DNA of 64,000 nt. Origin: Chitinophagales bacterium (lineage in GTDB: Bacteria > Bacteroidota > Bacteroidia > Chitinophagales > Chitinophagaceae). Position 1 is the first letter of the stretch. Each line of letters begins with the position of its first letter. Location of the stretch: NCBI GenBank assembly GCA_017303855.1, contig JAFLBL010000003.1, forward strand, positions 248,001-312,000, written 5' to 3'. The position numbers and the translations under genes were made by a program. Below are positions 32,996 through 41,575 of the stretch, in pieces. Below the pieces are notes generated by a model, which saw only the letters and a list, made by a program, of their open reading frames with translations, was not told where the DNA came from and searched no databases.

Positions 32996-34306
32996 ATGCG
33001 TTTCACTGCTCATTTAAACAAATTACTGGATATTGATGCTCATTTCACAGAGCAACAAACCGGCCCGGTAAATATTCTTGTCAGTAAGGGCAATCAGATT
33101 CACCTGGCATTGCTGATGATTACCGCCTCCTATGGTTTCATCTTCACTTTTGTAAGCTATGTTCAGGGCTATCATTACCAGGCTTTCTTTTCTTTTTTAA
33201 GTTTTGTACTATCCATTATTGCGTGGCTGATAAACCGTACTGGTCGTATTCTGTTTTCGAAACTGGTGAATCTAGGCCAGGTCATTATAATCATTGGTCT
33301 GATGTTTTATTTTCCATCGGCAAAAAGTGATATACACGCCAATGATAGCATTCTGTCGTATTATATACCCGTAAGTATCGGCAGTGTGGTTGCCTTCCAG
33401 GGAAAGGAAAAAAAATACGGGTACATCTACTCCTTTGTCATTCTGCTGATCATGTCCACCCTGATTGTACTGGATTTACACCTTCCGGAACATGAACCAT
33501 CCAATAAAATTCAAGGCCTTAACTGGGACCTGCTTACGAATACCGTGGGAGCCAGTGTAGCCACCTTCGGTATTATTGTATATGTTATCGCGCTGAATAA
33601 CCGGCTCAATGAAAGCCTGATCAAAGCCAATAACGAACTGGACAACTTTGTATACATCGTATCGCATGACCTGCGTTCGCCCCTGCTCTCCACCAGTGGT
33701 CTGCTTGAACTGGCCAAAATGCGGATAGATGAAAAAGAACAGGTATTGAAATACCTGGGGCTGGCCGGCAGAAGTATCAGCAACCTGGACGATATTATAC
33801 GTGAAATTCTGGCTTATTCCAGGAATTCCAGAACAGGGCTGCAGGCAGAAACGTTTGAGCTGAAAAAAATGGTCCGCGATATATTTGACGGATTGCGTTA
33901 TACGGCCAGTAGTGATTTTTCATTCCTGGACGAATACCAGGGAAACACTTTTATCTGTTGTGATAAAGCCCGGTTGAATACTACCCTGCGGAATATAATC
34001 AGCAACGCGGTTAAGTACCGTAACAAAAAAATCAGTGACCCGTATGTTAAAGTACTTTTCAAAGAGTCCGGCTCCCGTTTCCAGATACAGGTAACCGATA
34101 ACGGGGAGGGCATACCAGGCAGCAGTCTTGACAAAGTATTTGACATGTTCTATCGTGGCACCGCCAGTGCACAGGGTACCGGACTTGGCCTCTATATCTG
34201 CAAGGAAATACTGAATAAAATGAATGCCGAATTCAGCATCGACTCCGTAGAAGGAATAGGCACCACTTTTTCAATCAGTCTGAGACAAACAAAAACAACG
34301 GAATAA
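32996..34306 (+). CDS. Membrane sensor histidine kinase (tandem paralogue 2)
   Basis: 436 residues from the ATG at 32996; a TTG at 32957 falls inside the promoter and is rejected. It parallels the upstream kinase: LNKLLDIDAHFTEQQ against IDKLLDVDAHFTGEQ, six membrane segments, FYFPSAKSDIHANDSILSYY, phospho-acceptor H224 in IVSHDLRSPLL, N-box NIISNAVKYRNK and GTGLGLYICKEIL. Sensor helices have diverged more than the kinase core, which hints at different inputs feeding a similar output. No response regulator is adjacent. Confidence 0.87.
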   Translation: MRFTAHLNKLLDIDAHFTEQQTGPVNILVSKGNQIHLALLMITASYGFIFTFVSYVQGYHYQAFFSFLSFVLSIIAWLINRTGRILFSKLVNLGQVIIIIGLMFYFPSAKSDIHANDSILSYYIPVSIGSVVAFQGKEKKYGYIYSFVILLIMSTLIVLDLHLPEHEPSNKIQGLNWDLLTNTVGASVATFGIIVYVIALNNRLNESLIKANNELDNFVYIVSHDLRSPLLSTSGLLELAKMRIDEKEQVLKYLGLAGRSISNLDDIIREILAYSRNSRTGLQAETFELKKMVRDIFDGLRYTASSDFSFLDEYQGNTFICCDKARLNTTLRNIISNAVKYRNKKISDPYVKVLFKESGSRFQIQVTDNGEGIPGSSLDKVFDMFYRGTASAQGTGLGLYICKEILNKMNAEFSIDSVEGIGTTFSISLRQTKTTE

Positions 34307-34395
34307 CCAGTATCGGGCCATCCTAACAGCGCTGTACCCCGGGCACTTCCTTCCTCCAACATTATGTTGTAACTTACCCCTCCGAACCCTTAACC

Positions 34396-35478
34396 ATGTT
34401 CCGGCGACTGACCTTATTTTTCCTTTTACTGACCTGTTATGCAGGTACTGCTGTGGCCCAGCGGGTACTACCCGATTTTTCTGGCGTGGACAGTCTCGCA
34501 CGCTCCGTACGTTTCAGGGACAATATATATGAACTTACCCGAGAACTGACTGCCCCCTACCCGTATACAGACAAAATATCGAAAGTGCGATCCATCTTTA
34601 TCTGGATCACGGATAATATCCGGTACGACTGGAAATTCTACAATAAAGACGAAGAAATTAAAATACCCGAATGCAGAACCGGGCAGGACTGTGATGAAGT
34701 ACTGGCTAAATGGGAGAAGAAATACCTGCAAAGCATCCTGAATAAACGAAAAGCCATCTGCGACGGTTACTCCCGGCTCTTTACCCGGATGTGTGATATC
34801 GCGGGACTGGAAGCAGCCAGTATCAATGGCTATACCAAAACAAGACTCTACGAAATCGGGAATGCCGGTCCGGTGGATCATGCCTGGAATGCCGTATGGC
34901 TGGATACCTCCTGGTATATGCTGGATCCCACCTGGGCTGCAGGCTATACAACTGAAGATGAAAACACAGGAAAGCTGAACGGCTTTGTAAAAAAATACAA
35001 CGATTACTATTTCTTTACCCCTTTTGAAGAATTTTCCCGCAATCATTTTCCGCAATACACGCGCTGGGTATTGAAACCGGGCTTCACTAAAGAAAAGTTT
35101 GCCGCCAATCCCTATTACGATCCGGGAATACTCAGCAAAATCAAACTGCTCTCCCCGCAATCGGGCATCATCAGCGGCCGCAAAGGGGACACGCTGCATT
35201 TCCGGTTTGAATATAAAGGTCTGTTTGAAAAACTGCAGATTAACAGTAACCTGTTCCGTAATCCGGATATCTGGACCAGCGAACAGGTATCGAGACACCG
35301 GAAAATCTGGGTTAAAGATACATTTGCCATGAAGCGGCAACGCTATATTCCTTTTATTAAAAACGGCGATCAATACCAGTTTGACTATGTGATTCCTGAA
35401 AACTCACTGTACTACCTGGATATACTGTTTGACTATGAACGGGTCATGCGTTTCAAAGTGGCCATAAAAAAAGACTAA
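34396..35478 (+). CDS. Exported transglutaminase-like domain protein
   Basis: 360 residues with a signal peptide (LTLFFLLLTCYAGTAVA). The transglutaminase core begins at SIFIWITDNIRYDW and carries a complete catalytic triad: C122 in AICDGYSRLF, H162 in DHAWNAVWLD and D177 in MLDPTWAAG. The C-terminal 120 residues are a beta-rich domain with KLLSPQSGIISGRKGDTLHF. Such proteins may be cysteine proteases or cross-linking enzymes in the periplasm. It ends 7 bp before the next gene, so they are likely co-transcribed. Confidence 0.86.
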   Translation: MFRRLTLFFLLLTCYAGTAVAQRVLPDFSGVDSLARSVRFRDNIYELTRELTAPYPYTDKISKVRSIFIWITDNIRYDWKFYNKDEEIKIPECRTGQDCDEVLAKWEKKYLQSILNKRKAICDGYSRLFTRMCDIAGLEAASINGYTKTRLYEIGNAGPVDHAWNAVWLDTSWYMLDPTWAAGYTTEDENTGKLNGFVKKYNDYYFFTPFEEFSRNHFPQYTRWVLKPGFTKEKFAANPYYDPGILSKIKLLSPQSGIISGRKGDTLHFRFEYKGLFEKLQINSNLFRNPDIWTSEQVSRHRKIWVKDTFAMKRQRYIPFIKNGDQYQFDYVIPENSLYYLDILFDYERVMRFKVAIKKD

Positions 35479-35485
35479 GTACACA

Positions 35486-36037
35486 ATGCATTGCTGCAAA
35501 AAAACATTGAACAGACTCCAGGCATCAGGAAAAAGATTTAGCATTGCTTTACTGCTGCTTTTAGCCCTGCCGGCTGCCGGACAGGCACAGGATGTTGTTA
35601 TTGCCCGTAATACCGTGTACGTGGAAGGCAGCAGCCATGGTGCCTTATACAGTATCAATTACGATCGCGTCTTTCGCTTCGGAGCCCGCTTTACCAATAC
35701 ATACCGTATCGGTTTTTCGTTACTGAACAATGCCATTGCATTACCGCTTGGAATCAATTTCCTTAAAGGCGACGGCTTCCATCATTTCGAATTCGGACTG
35801 ACCGTGGTTCCCTATGTGCAGAATTATCAGCACCTGTTTTCCGCCGGGAGTCTCTCCGATAAAAAAATATATCTTATTCCGGGTATTGGTTACCGCTATC
35901 AGCCGCCCGGTGGCGGTTTCTTTTTTAAAGCCATGGCCGCTCCTGTCGTCTATCTTGATCCCCCGTCTGATAATTTCTGGAAAATGGATGGAAAAGTATA
36001 CGCGGGCGGTTCAATTGGTGCAGGGATCAGTTTTTAA
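35486..36037 (+). CDS. Exported protein, probable small outer-membrane barrel
   Basis: 183 residues. A long N-region precedes the signal core (SIALLLLLALPAAGQAQ). The mature part has barrel-like strands (YSINYDRVFRFGARFTNTYR, HFEFGLTVVPYVQN) and ends GSIGAGISF, a typical outer-membrane C-terminus. No family is recognised. It lies 7 bp after the transglutaminase gene and 2 bp before the DUF1801 gene, so the three probably form one transcript. Confidence 0.65.
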   Translation: MHCCKKTLNRLQASGKRFSIALLLLLALPAAGQAQDVVIARNTVYVEGSSHGALYSINYDRVFRFGARFTNTYRIGFSLLNNAIALPLGINFLKGDGFHHFEFGLTVVPYVQNYQHLFSAGSLSDKKIYLIPGIGYRYQPPGGGFFFKAMAAPVVYLDPPSDNFWKMDGKVYAGGSIGAGISF

Positions 36038-36039
36038 AT

Positions 36040-36468
36040 ATGGCAAAGGGAAAAAATAAAATGCAGGAAGTCAATTTCAAATCACCTGACGAATTCCTGG
36101 CCTTTCTGCCGGAAGAAGAGCTGGTGATTGTGGAGCGGTTGCGCAAACTGGTATTTAACTGCCTGCCGGATGCGCGCGAAAAAATTTCTTTCAACGTACT
36201 CTATTATTATCATCACCGCAATTTCTGTTTTATCTGGCCGGCTTCCATTACCTGGGGTAAAAAGAAAACTTACGAAGGGGTACGCTTCGGCTTCGCTTAT
36301 GGCAACCAGCTGACGGATGAGATCGGGTACCTTGATAAAGGCGGACGCAAACAGATCTACTGGAAAGATTTTACTTCCGTTAAAGAAATAGATCCGGAAC
36401 TTTTACAGGCATATATATTCGAAGCCATTTTTATTGACGAAGAACATTTCCGGAAAAAGAAGAAATGA
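36040..36468 (+). CDS. DUF1801 family protein
   Basis: 142 residues. The pattern LAFLPEEELVIVERLRKLVF, ISFNVLYYYHHRNFCFIWPA and KQIYWKDFTSVKEIDPELL fits DUF1801, a small cytosolic fold related to the iron chaperone frataxin-like YdhG group. Function is unknown. It starts 2 bp after the barrel gene stop and its own stop abuts the end of the convergent GlxA-type gene with no space. Confidence 0.75.
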   Translation: MAKGKNKMQEVNFKSPDEFLAFLPEEELVIVERLRKLVFNCLPDAREKISFNVLYYYHHRNFCFIWPASITWGKKKTYEGVRFGFAYGNQLTDEIGYLDKGGRKQIYWKDFTSVKEIDPELLQAYIFEAIFIDEEHFRKKKK

Positions 36469-37449
36469 TCAGGCCATTATCGCCTGCTTATTATACTTGT
36501 TACGGTATTCCACGGGAGTCAGACCGGTTAACTTTTTGAAAATAGTACGGAAGGCTTTGGTATCGGTATACCCGACGTCAAACATTACTTCACTGATATT
36601 TTTACGGCTGGTTTCAAAGCTCCGTTTGGCGGCTTCCATTTTCACCCGTTGCATGTATTCCACCACGGTATTATTCGTTGCCTTTTTAAACCGGCGTTCA
36701 AAACTCCGGCGCCCAATGGCAAAACGCTCCGCCAGTTCATCCACTGTTACTTTATTGGTATAATGCGCTTCCAGGTACTGCTGCACTTGTTTGATTGTAT
36801 CATCTTCATGCGCCCGCTGTCCGTTGAACAACATAAACGCCGCCTGGCTGTCGCGGTCAATATCCACCGCAAAATATTTAGCCGCCAGGATTGCCGTGGC
36901 CCGGTCTGTATATTTTTCCACCAGGTACAGTAACAGGTTCCAGTACGAATTGGCACCTCCGCTGCTGTACAACCTTTGTTCATCAGTTATTATACTTCCA
37001 TCCGCCATTTCCACTTTTGGAAACATGGTCCGGAACTCATTGCAAAAACCCCAGTGTGTCGAACATTTTTTCCCATCCAGCAAACCGGTGGAGGCAAACA
37101 GAAAGGCCCCGAGACAAAGAGAAGCTACTTCCGCTCCCTTATTATATTGCTCCACAATCCATGGAATCAGCGGCCTGTTTACTTCTATGGCCGCACCCAG
37201 GTTGCCACTGAGAGCCGGTATGATGACCAGGTCCGTCTGTTCCACTTCATGAAGCAACAGGTCGGCATGAACGGTAAAGGCGGATCGGTCCAGCCGGGTT
37301 TCCCGCTTCATCGCCACCAGTTTTACCTCAAACAGGGGCTCTTTACCCGCTGCTGCCATAAACTGATTTACAGCCGTAAACAAATAACGGGGATCGGCCA
37401 CGGCTTCAATCACCGCTGTTTCCGGTACCAGGATGGATATATGTTTCAT
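36469..37449 (-). CDS. GlxA-family transcriptional regulator (DJ-1/PfpI + AraC HTH)
   Basis: 326 residues. Residues about 1-180 form a DJ-1/PfpI amidotransferase-like sensor (LVIIPALSG, ASLCLGAFLFASTGLLDGK with a nucleophile-elbow Cys, CSTHWGF). The C-terminal 100 residues are an HTH_18 pair (VDELAERFAIGRRSFERRFK and ISEVMFDVGYTDTKAFRTIF). The effector is unknown. It is divergent from the SRPBCC gene with 111 bp between starts and is a candidate regulator of it. Confidence 0.9.
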   Translation of the reverse strand: MKHISILVPETAVIEAVADPRYLFTAVNQFMAAAGKEPLFEVKLVAMKRETRLDRSAFTVHADLLLHEVEQTDLVIIPALSGNLGAAIEVNRPLIPWIVEQYNKGAEVASLCLGAFLFASTGLLDGKKCSTHWGFCNEFRTMFPKVEMADGSIITDEQRLYSSGGANSYWNLLLYLVEKYTDRATAILAAKYFAVDIDRDSQAAFMLFNGQRAHEDDTIKQVQQYLEAHYTNKVTVDELAERFAIGRRSFERRFKKATNNTVVEYMQRVKMEAAKRSFETSRKNISEVMFDVGYTDTKAFRTIFKKLTGLTPVEYRNKYNKQAIMA

Positions 37450-37560
37450 ACTTTAAAGATAGAAAATACCGTTGTCGGAATCAACCCTCTGAAATGTCGT
37501 TTTTACCGGTCATCCTGTTTATATAATATCTGTATGTTTACAGGACAAACAAAAACCAAC

Positions 37561-37980
37561 ATGTCAGCACTTACCCGCATCACTGTAGAGGCTGTTGTGA
37601 ATGCCCCGGTGGAAAAAGCATGGGCCTGTTATAACGGACCCGAACATGTAATGCAATGGAACCAGGCCAGTCCCGACTGGCACTGCCCCGCTTCCAGTAT
37701 AGATCTTCGCCCCGGTGGTAAATTCTCCTCCACCATGGCGGCTAAAGACGGCAGTTTCAGCTTCGATTTCCGGGGCATTTATGATGAAGTGGATACGCAT
37801 AAAAAAATTGCCTACACCATGGGCGATGGCCGCAAAGCAGATGTACTGTTCCAGGACAATGGCAACAGCACTGCCATCACTATTCACTTCGAACCCGAAA
37901 CTCAGAACAGCCTTGAATTGCAGCAGGAAGGCTGGCAGGCGATATTGGATAGTTTTAAATTGTATACGGAGAAGGTATGA
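37561..37980 (+). CDS. SRPBCC/AHSA1-type ligand-binding protein
   Basis: 139 residues from the ATG at 37561, which fits family starts (TRITVEAVVNAPVEKAW). The frame runs far upstream through the divergent regulator but without protein features. Motifs PEHVMQWNQASPDW, LRPGGKFSSTMAAKDG and AITIHFEPETQNSLELQQEG are typical of AHSA1/START-like proteins. These cytosolic proteins bind hydrophobic ligands; the ligand is unknown. A composite heptamer element begins at its stop codon. Confidence 0.85.
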   Translation: MSALTRITVEAVVNAPVEKAWACYNGPEHVMQWNQASPDWHCPASSIDLRPGGKFSSTMAAKDGSFSFDFRGIYDEVDTHKKIAYTMGDGRKADVLFQDNGNSTAITIHFEPETQNSLELQQEGWQAILDSFKLYTEKV

Positions 37981-38083
37981 GTTGTGGGATGTGGGATGTG
38001 AGATGTGAGTTACCTGATGTTAAATGGATCACCGTACTTCGTATTTCGTACTTCGTACTTCGTACTTCGTATTTCGTACCTGC
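37978..38083 (+). repeat. Composite heptamer element, copy 2
   Basis: Beginning at the TGA stop: GAGTTGT, GGGATGT, GGGATGT, GAGATGT; then spacer CTGATGTTAAATGGATCAC; then seven CGTACTT-type heptamers from 38033 (CGTACTT, CGTATTT, CGTACTT and so on). Confidence 0.85.
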
Positions 38084-38129
38084 TCTGAAACAGGCAAAAC
38101 CTTAAACTTTAAACCCTAAACCAACCAAC

Positions 38130-38567
38130 ATGCCCCGCGTATCAACCTACCTCAACTTTGCCCGTAACACGGAAGAAGCTTTTCTTTTTTATAGAGATGC
38201 TTTTAAAACAACTTTCAACGGACCTATTATGCGCTTTGGTGAAGTGCCATCACAGCCAGGTATGCCACCGACGGCGGAGGAAGATAAAAATCTTGTGATG
38301 CATGTGGAACTGCCCATTACCGGCGGACATATACTCATGGGTACCGATGCACCGGAGTCATGGGGCTTCACAATGAATTTCGGAAATAACGCGCATATTA
38401 TGCTCGAGCCCGATAGCCGCGAAGAATGCGACCGGTTGTTTAATGCCCTGTCAGTAAATGGAAAAATCACCATGCCCATGCAGGATATGTTCTGGGGCTC
38501 TTATTTCGGCAGCTTCAGTGATCAATTCGGTGTAAACTGGATGGTAAGTCATACTCCGGGGAGATAG
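38130..38567 (+). CDS. VOC family protein (PhnB-like)
   Basis: 145 residues. STYLNFARNTEEAFLFYRDA, HVELPITGGHILMGTDAP and MQDMFWGSYFGSFSDQFGVN form a single glyoxalase/bleomycin-resistance fold of PhnB type. Metal ligands are not all evident. The substrate is unknown. It is flanked on both sides by composite heptamer elements, and followed by a larger VOC gene. Confidence 0.87.
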   Translation: MPRVSTYLNFARNTEEAFLFYRDAFKTTFNGPIMRFGEVPSQPGMPPTAEEDKNLVMHVELPITGGHILMGTDAPESWGFTMNFGNNAHIMLEPDSREECDRLFNALSVNGKITMPMQDMFWGSYFGSFSDQFGVNWMVSHTPGR

Positions 38568-38681
38568 ATGTAAGATGTGAGATGTGAGTTGTGAGTTGTG
38601 AGTTGTGAGATGTGAGATGTGAGTTGTGAGTAACGCGATGCCCAATGGTGCGCCGTACTTCGTACTTCGTACCCCGTACTT
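38565..38681 (+). repeat. Composite heptamer element, copy 3
   Basis: Starting at the TAG stop: about nine heptamers alternating GAGATGT and GAGTTGT; then spacer CGCGATGCCCAATGGTGCG; then CGTACTT, CGTACTT, CGTACCC, CGTACTT from 38654. The spacer resembles that of copy 2 (GATG, AATGG). Confidence 0.85.
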
Positions 38682-38716
38682 TATATTGTTCTTTTCAATC
38701 TTTCAATTTTTCATCT

Positions 38717-39562
38717 ATGCACAACATCCACCCTTGTCTCTGGTTCAACGGCAACGCCAAAGAAGCCGCTGAGTTCTATTGTAGTCTGTTTCCGGATTCA
38801 CGGATCACTTTCGATACACCAATGGTGGTAAATTTCAATCTGCATGGACAGAAGTTCATGGGACTGAATGGCGGACCGATGTTTACCTTCAACCCCTCCA
38901 TTTCTATGTTTGTGACCAGTGAGAATAATGAAGAGATTGACCGGCTTTATGCCAGGCTGATGGAAGGCGGCATGGCCATGATGCCACTGGACAAATACGA
39001 CTGGAGTGAGTACTATGCGTTTGTACAGGATAAATTCGGGCTGGCCTGGCAGTTATATAAAGGGAATTACAGTTCGGTCAACCAGAAAATAACGCCTTGT
39101 TTCTTATTTACGGATAGTCATTTCGGCAAAGCGGAAGCCGCTGTAAAATATTATACCGGTTTATTTCCGTCTTCTTCCATTAACGGCATTTTACTTTACC
39201 AGGAAAATGAAGGAGAACAGGTAGCCGGGAAAGTAAAACATTCCCAGTTTATTATCGATGAGAAAGTCTTTATGGCCATGGACGGAGCCGGGAATCACGG
39301 GTTCGCTTTCAATGAAGCGATCTCCTTTGTGGTGGAATGTAAGGATCAGGAGGAAATTGATAAGTATTGGAATAACCTTACAGCAAACGGTGGAGCCGAA
39401 AGTATGTGTGGCTGGCTCAAAGATCCCTTTGGTGTTTCCTGGCAGATCATTCCCGCCAATATCGGACAAATCATGACCGATCCGGATAAGGGCCCCGGAG
39501 CTATGCAGGCGTTGATGAAGATGAAGAAGATTGTGGTGAAGGAGTTGGAAGAGAGGAGTTAG
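38717..39562 (+). CDS. Two-domain VOC family protein (3-demethylubiquinone methyltransferase-like)
   Basis: 281 residues from the ATG at 38717; upstream frame passes through the repeat element. Two PhnB-like VOC units follow each other: HPCLWFNGNAKEAAEFYCSL with FVQDKFGLAWQLYKG, and TPCFLFTDSHFGKAEAAVKY with WLKDPFGVSWQIIPAN. This duplicated architecture is annotated in other genomes as a 3-demethylubiquinone-9 3-methyltransferase domain, but methyltransferase activity is not supported. A heptamer array begins at its stop. Confidence 0.85.
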   Translation: MHNIHPCLWFNGNAKEAAEFYCSLFPDSRITFDTPMVVNFNLHGQKFMGLNGGPMFTFNPSISMFVTSENNEEIDRLYARLMEGGMAMMPLDKYDWSEYYAFVQDKFGLAWQLYKGNYSSVNQKITPCFLFTDSHFGKAEAAVKYYTGLFPSSSINGILLYQENEGEQVAGKVKHSQFIIDEKVFMAMDGAGNHGFAFNEAISFVVECKDQEEIDKYWNNLTANGGAESMCGWLKDPFGVSWQIIPANIGQIMTDPDKGPGAMQALMKMKKIVVKELEERS

Positions 39563-39591
39563 TCGGGAGTCGGGAGTCGGGAGTCGGGAGT
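39560..39591 (+). repeat. Heptamer array AGTCGGG at a stop codon
   Basis: Starting at the TAG stop of the VOC gene, four AGTCGGG units follow with perfect 7-bp period. Confidence 0.85.
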
Positions 39592-39762
39592 AAAATAAAA
39601 TTCGAAATCAATTTCAGAAAGCTTTGGGCTTATCTTTTTTTAGTTTATTTGAATCCTGAATCAGCCGCCTGTTTGTATTCCTGATTTTTGATTCTTTTTT
39701 TGGCATCCTGGCATCCTGGTTCCTGGTATTTATTTAGATCCTGATTTTTAAACACGCTTATT

Positions 39763-40137
39763 ATGAAACAAAAAACAACAAACATCCTCTACTGGGTATT
39801 CACCCTTCTCTTCTCCGCCTTTATGATCTGGTCATCCGTGCCCGGGATTGATCCGAAAGGCGAAGTGCTCGAGTTTATGCATGGTACATTGGGTTATCCC
39901 GTATACTTTATTCATTTTATCAGTATGGCCAAGATAATCGGATCGGTGGTGCTGCTGATACCCGGATTGAATAAAATAAAAGAATGGGCCTATGCCGGTT
40001 TATTTTTTGACCTGGCTGGCGCCGTGTTTTCAGTATATATGATTCAGCATAAGTTTGACCCGGGTATGTTGTTTATTTTAGTGCCGGTATTACTCGGTAC
40101 TGCATCCTATTATTTCTGGAATAAAAAGAAAGGCTGA
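39763..40137 (+). CDS. DoxX family membrane protein
   Basis: 124 residues with four hydrophobic segments. NILYWVFTLLFSAFMIWSSV, the HGTLGYPVYFIHFISMAKII motif and LLIPGLNKIKEWAYAGLFFD are characteristic of the DoxX-like subfamily. These inner-membrane proteins have no settled role. The 200 bp upstream contain the heptamer array and low-complexity T-rich DNA with repeated TCCTG. Confidence 0.85.
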   Translation: MKQKTTNILYWVFTLLFSAFMIWSSVPGIDPKGEVLEFMHGTLGYPVYFIHFISMAKIIGSVVLLIPGLNKIKEWAYAGLFFDLAGAVFSVYMIQHKFDPGMLFILVPVLLGTASYYFWNKKKG

Positions 40138-40240
40138 GAACAACAAACGGGCTTCAATTAAAAGGGAGGATTCCGTAGTTGAAGATTTCATTCGTTTAAC
40201 CGGAAGACCAGATTAAATTACTGATTAAAAACAACCAATT

Positions 40241-40762
40241 ATGATAATCCTCTACATACTCGCCGGCCTGGTCGCCCTTCTTCTGATCGCCGCGCTGCTC
40301 ATAAAAAAAGATTTTTCGCTGGAAAAAAATATTGTGATCAACCTGACACAAAAAGAAGTATTTGACTATCTGAAACTGATACGTAACCAGGAAAAATACA
40401 GTGTATGGGTAATGAAAGACCCAAATATAAATATTGTATATACGGGTACAGATGGTACTGTAGGTTTCACTTCCTCCTGGACCAGCAACGATAAGAATGT
40501 AGGCATCGGCGAACAGGAGATAATTAAATTAACCGAAGGCATCAGTACTGAAGTGGAAATCCGTTTTAAAAAACCATTTGAAGCTACTAATTGGGCCCGT
40601 ACCACACTCTCCGCTGTCAACGAAAACCAGACCCGTGTCAGCCAGGTATTTTATGGTAATAATAAATTTCCCATGAACCTGATGAACCTGCTGATGGATA
40701 AAATGGTTGGAAAAGACATGTATCAGAACCTGGTGAATATGAAGAAGAATCTTGAACTTTAA
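40241..40762 (+). CDS. Membrane-anchored SRPBCC (polyketide cyclase-like) protein
   Basis: 173 residues. One N-terminal membrane helix (ILYILAGLVALLLIAALLI) precedes a START-like domain beginning FSLEKNIVINLTQKEVFDYL and including GFTSSWTSNDKNVGIGEQEI. The domain would face the periplasm or cytosol depending on topology. Ligand unknown. It lies 11 bp before the DUF1801 gene, so they probably share a transcript. Confidence 0.82.
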   Translation: MIILYILAGLVALLLIAALLIKKDFSLEKNIVINLTQKEVFDYLKLIRNQEKYSVWVMKDPNINIVYTGTDGTVGFTSSWTSNDKNVGIGEQEIIKLTEGISTEVEIRFKKPFEATNWARTTLSAVNENQTRVSQVFYGNNKFPMNLMNLLMDKMVGKDMYQNLVNMKKNLEL

Positions 40763-40773
40763 CCTGTTGCACT

Positions 40774-41553
40774 ATGAAAGATAATACCGTCATAAAAACA
40801 GTCGATCAGTATATCGCCGGGTTTCCGCCTGCGGTAAAAAAACAACTGGAACAAATCCGGAAAACAATCCGTGCCAACGCACCGGAAGCCGTGGAAGGGC
40901 TCGGCTACGGGATGCCGGGTTTCAAATACATGGGCAAGCCGCTTGTCTATTTTGCTGGATACGCCGGTCATATCGGCTTTTATGCCACCCCGACAGGTCA
41001 TGAAGAATTTAAAAAAGAACTGGCCGGTTATAAATCAGGGAAAGGCTCTGTTCAGTTTCCCCTGAGTGAACCCATGCCCCTGGCGCTGATCAAAAAAATC
41101 GTGTTGTTCCGGGTTAAGGAAAATGAAAACATGGTGGCGGCCAAAAAGAAAAGTAAAACCGTGCCGGAAAAAAAGAAAGACGCTAAGCCGTCTCCTGCTG
41201 CGAAAGAAGCAGCGCAGGTTACAGCCTGGCTGGAAAAACAAGAACCCGCCGTACGCAAAGAAATCAATGCAGTACGCAAACTCATCAAAAAGGCGGCACC
41301 CTCCCTGAACGAGCGTATTAAATGGAATGCTCCCAGTTATTACACAACAGTCGATTTATTCACTTTCGGCCCTTACAGGAACAACCGCATCCTCCTCGTA
41401 TTTCACCATCCCGGCATAGTAAAAATAAAATCACCCTTGCTCGAAGGAACGTTTAAAGACCGGCGGTTAGTTTATTTCAATAACAGTAAAGAAGCGGCTA
41501 AACAGGAAAAAGAACTTTCAGGCATAATCCAGCAGCTATTAAAAACCGTTTAG
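40774..41553 (+). CDS. Tandem DUF1801 protein
   Basis: 259 residues comprising two DUF1801 units. The first (IRKTIRANAPEAVEGLGYGM, GYAGHIGFYATPTGHEEF) matches the YdhG-type iron-chaperone-like branch. A Lys-rich linker (KKKSKTVPEKKKDAK) leads to the second (IRK-type helix RKLIKKAAPSLNERIKWNAP, YRNNRILLVFHHPG). Function unknown. It is a second DUF1801 gene in the window besides that at 36040, with low similarity. Confidence 0.82.
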   Translation: MKDNTVIKTVDQYIAGFPPAVKKQLEQIRKTIRANAPEAVEGLGYGMPGFKYMGKPLVYFAGYAGHIGFYATPTGHEEFKKELAGYKSGKGSVQFPLSEPMPLALIKKIVLFRVKENENMVAAKKKSKTVPEKKKDAKPSPAAKEAAQVTAWLEKQEPAVRKEINAVRKLIKKAAPSLNERIKWNAPSYYTTVDLFTFGPYRNNRILLVFHHPGIVKIKSPLLEGTFKDRRLVYFNNSKEAAKQEKELSGIIQQLLKTV

Positions 41554-41575
41554 CTTTCTCATTATTATTTACAGA

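Noticed and set aside
36976..37560. Long 5' extension of the SRPBCC frame
   Set aside because: It is antisense to the GlxA-type regulator and contains no START-domain features; the gene begins at 37561.
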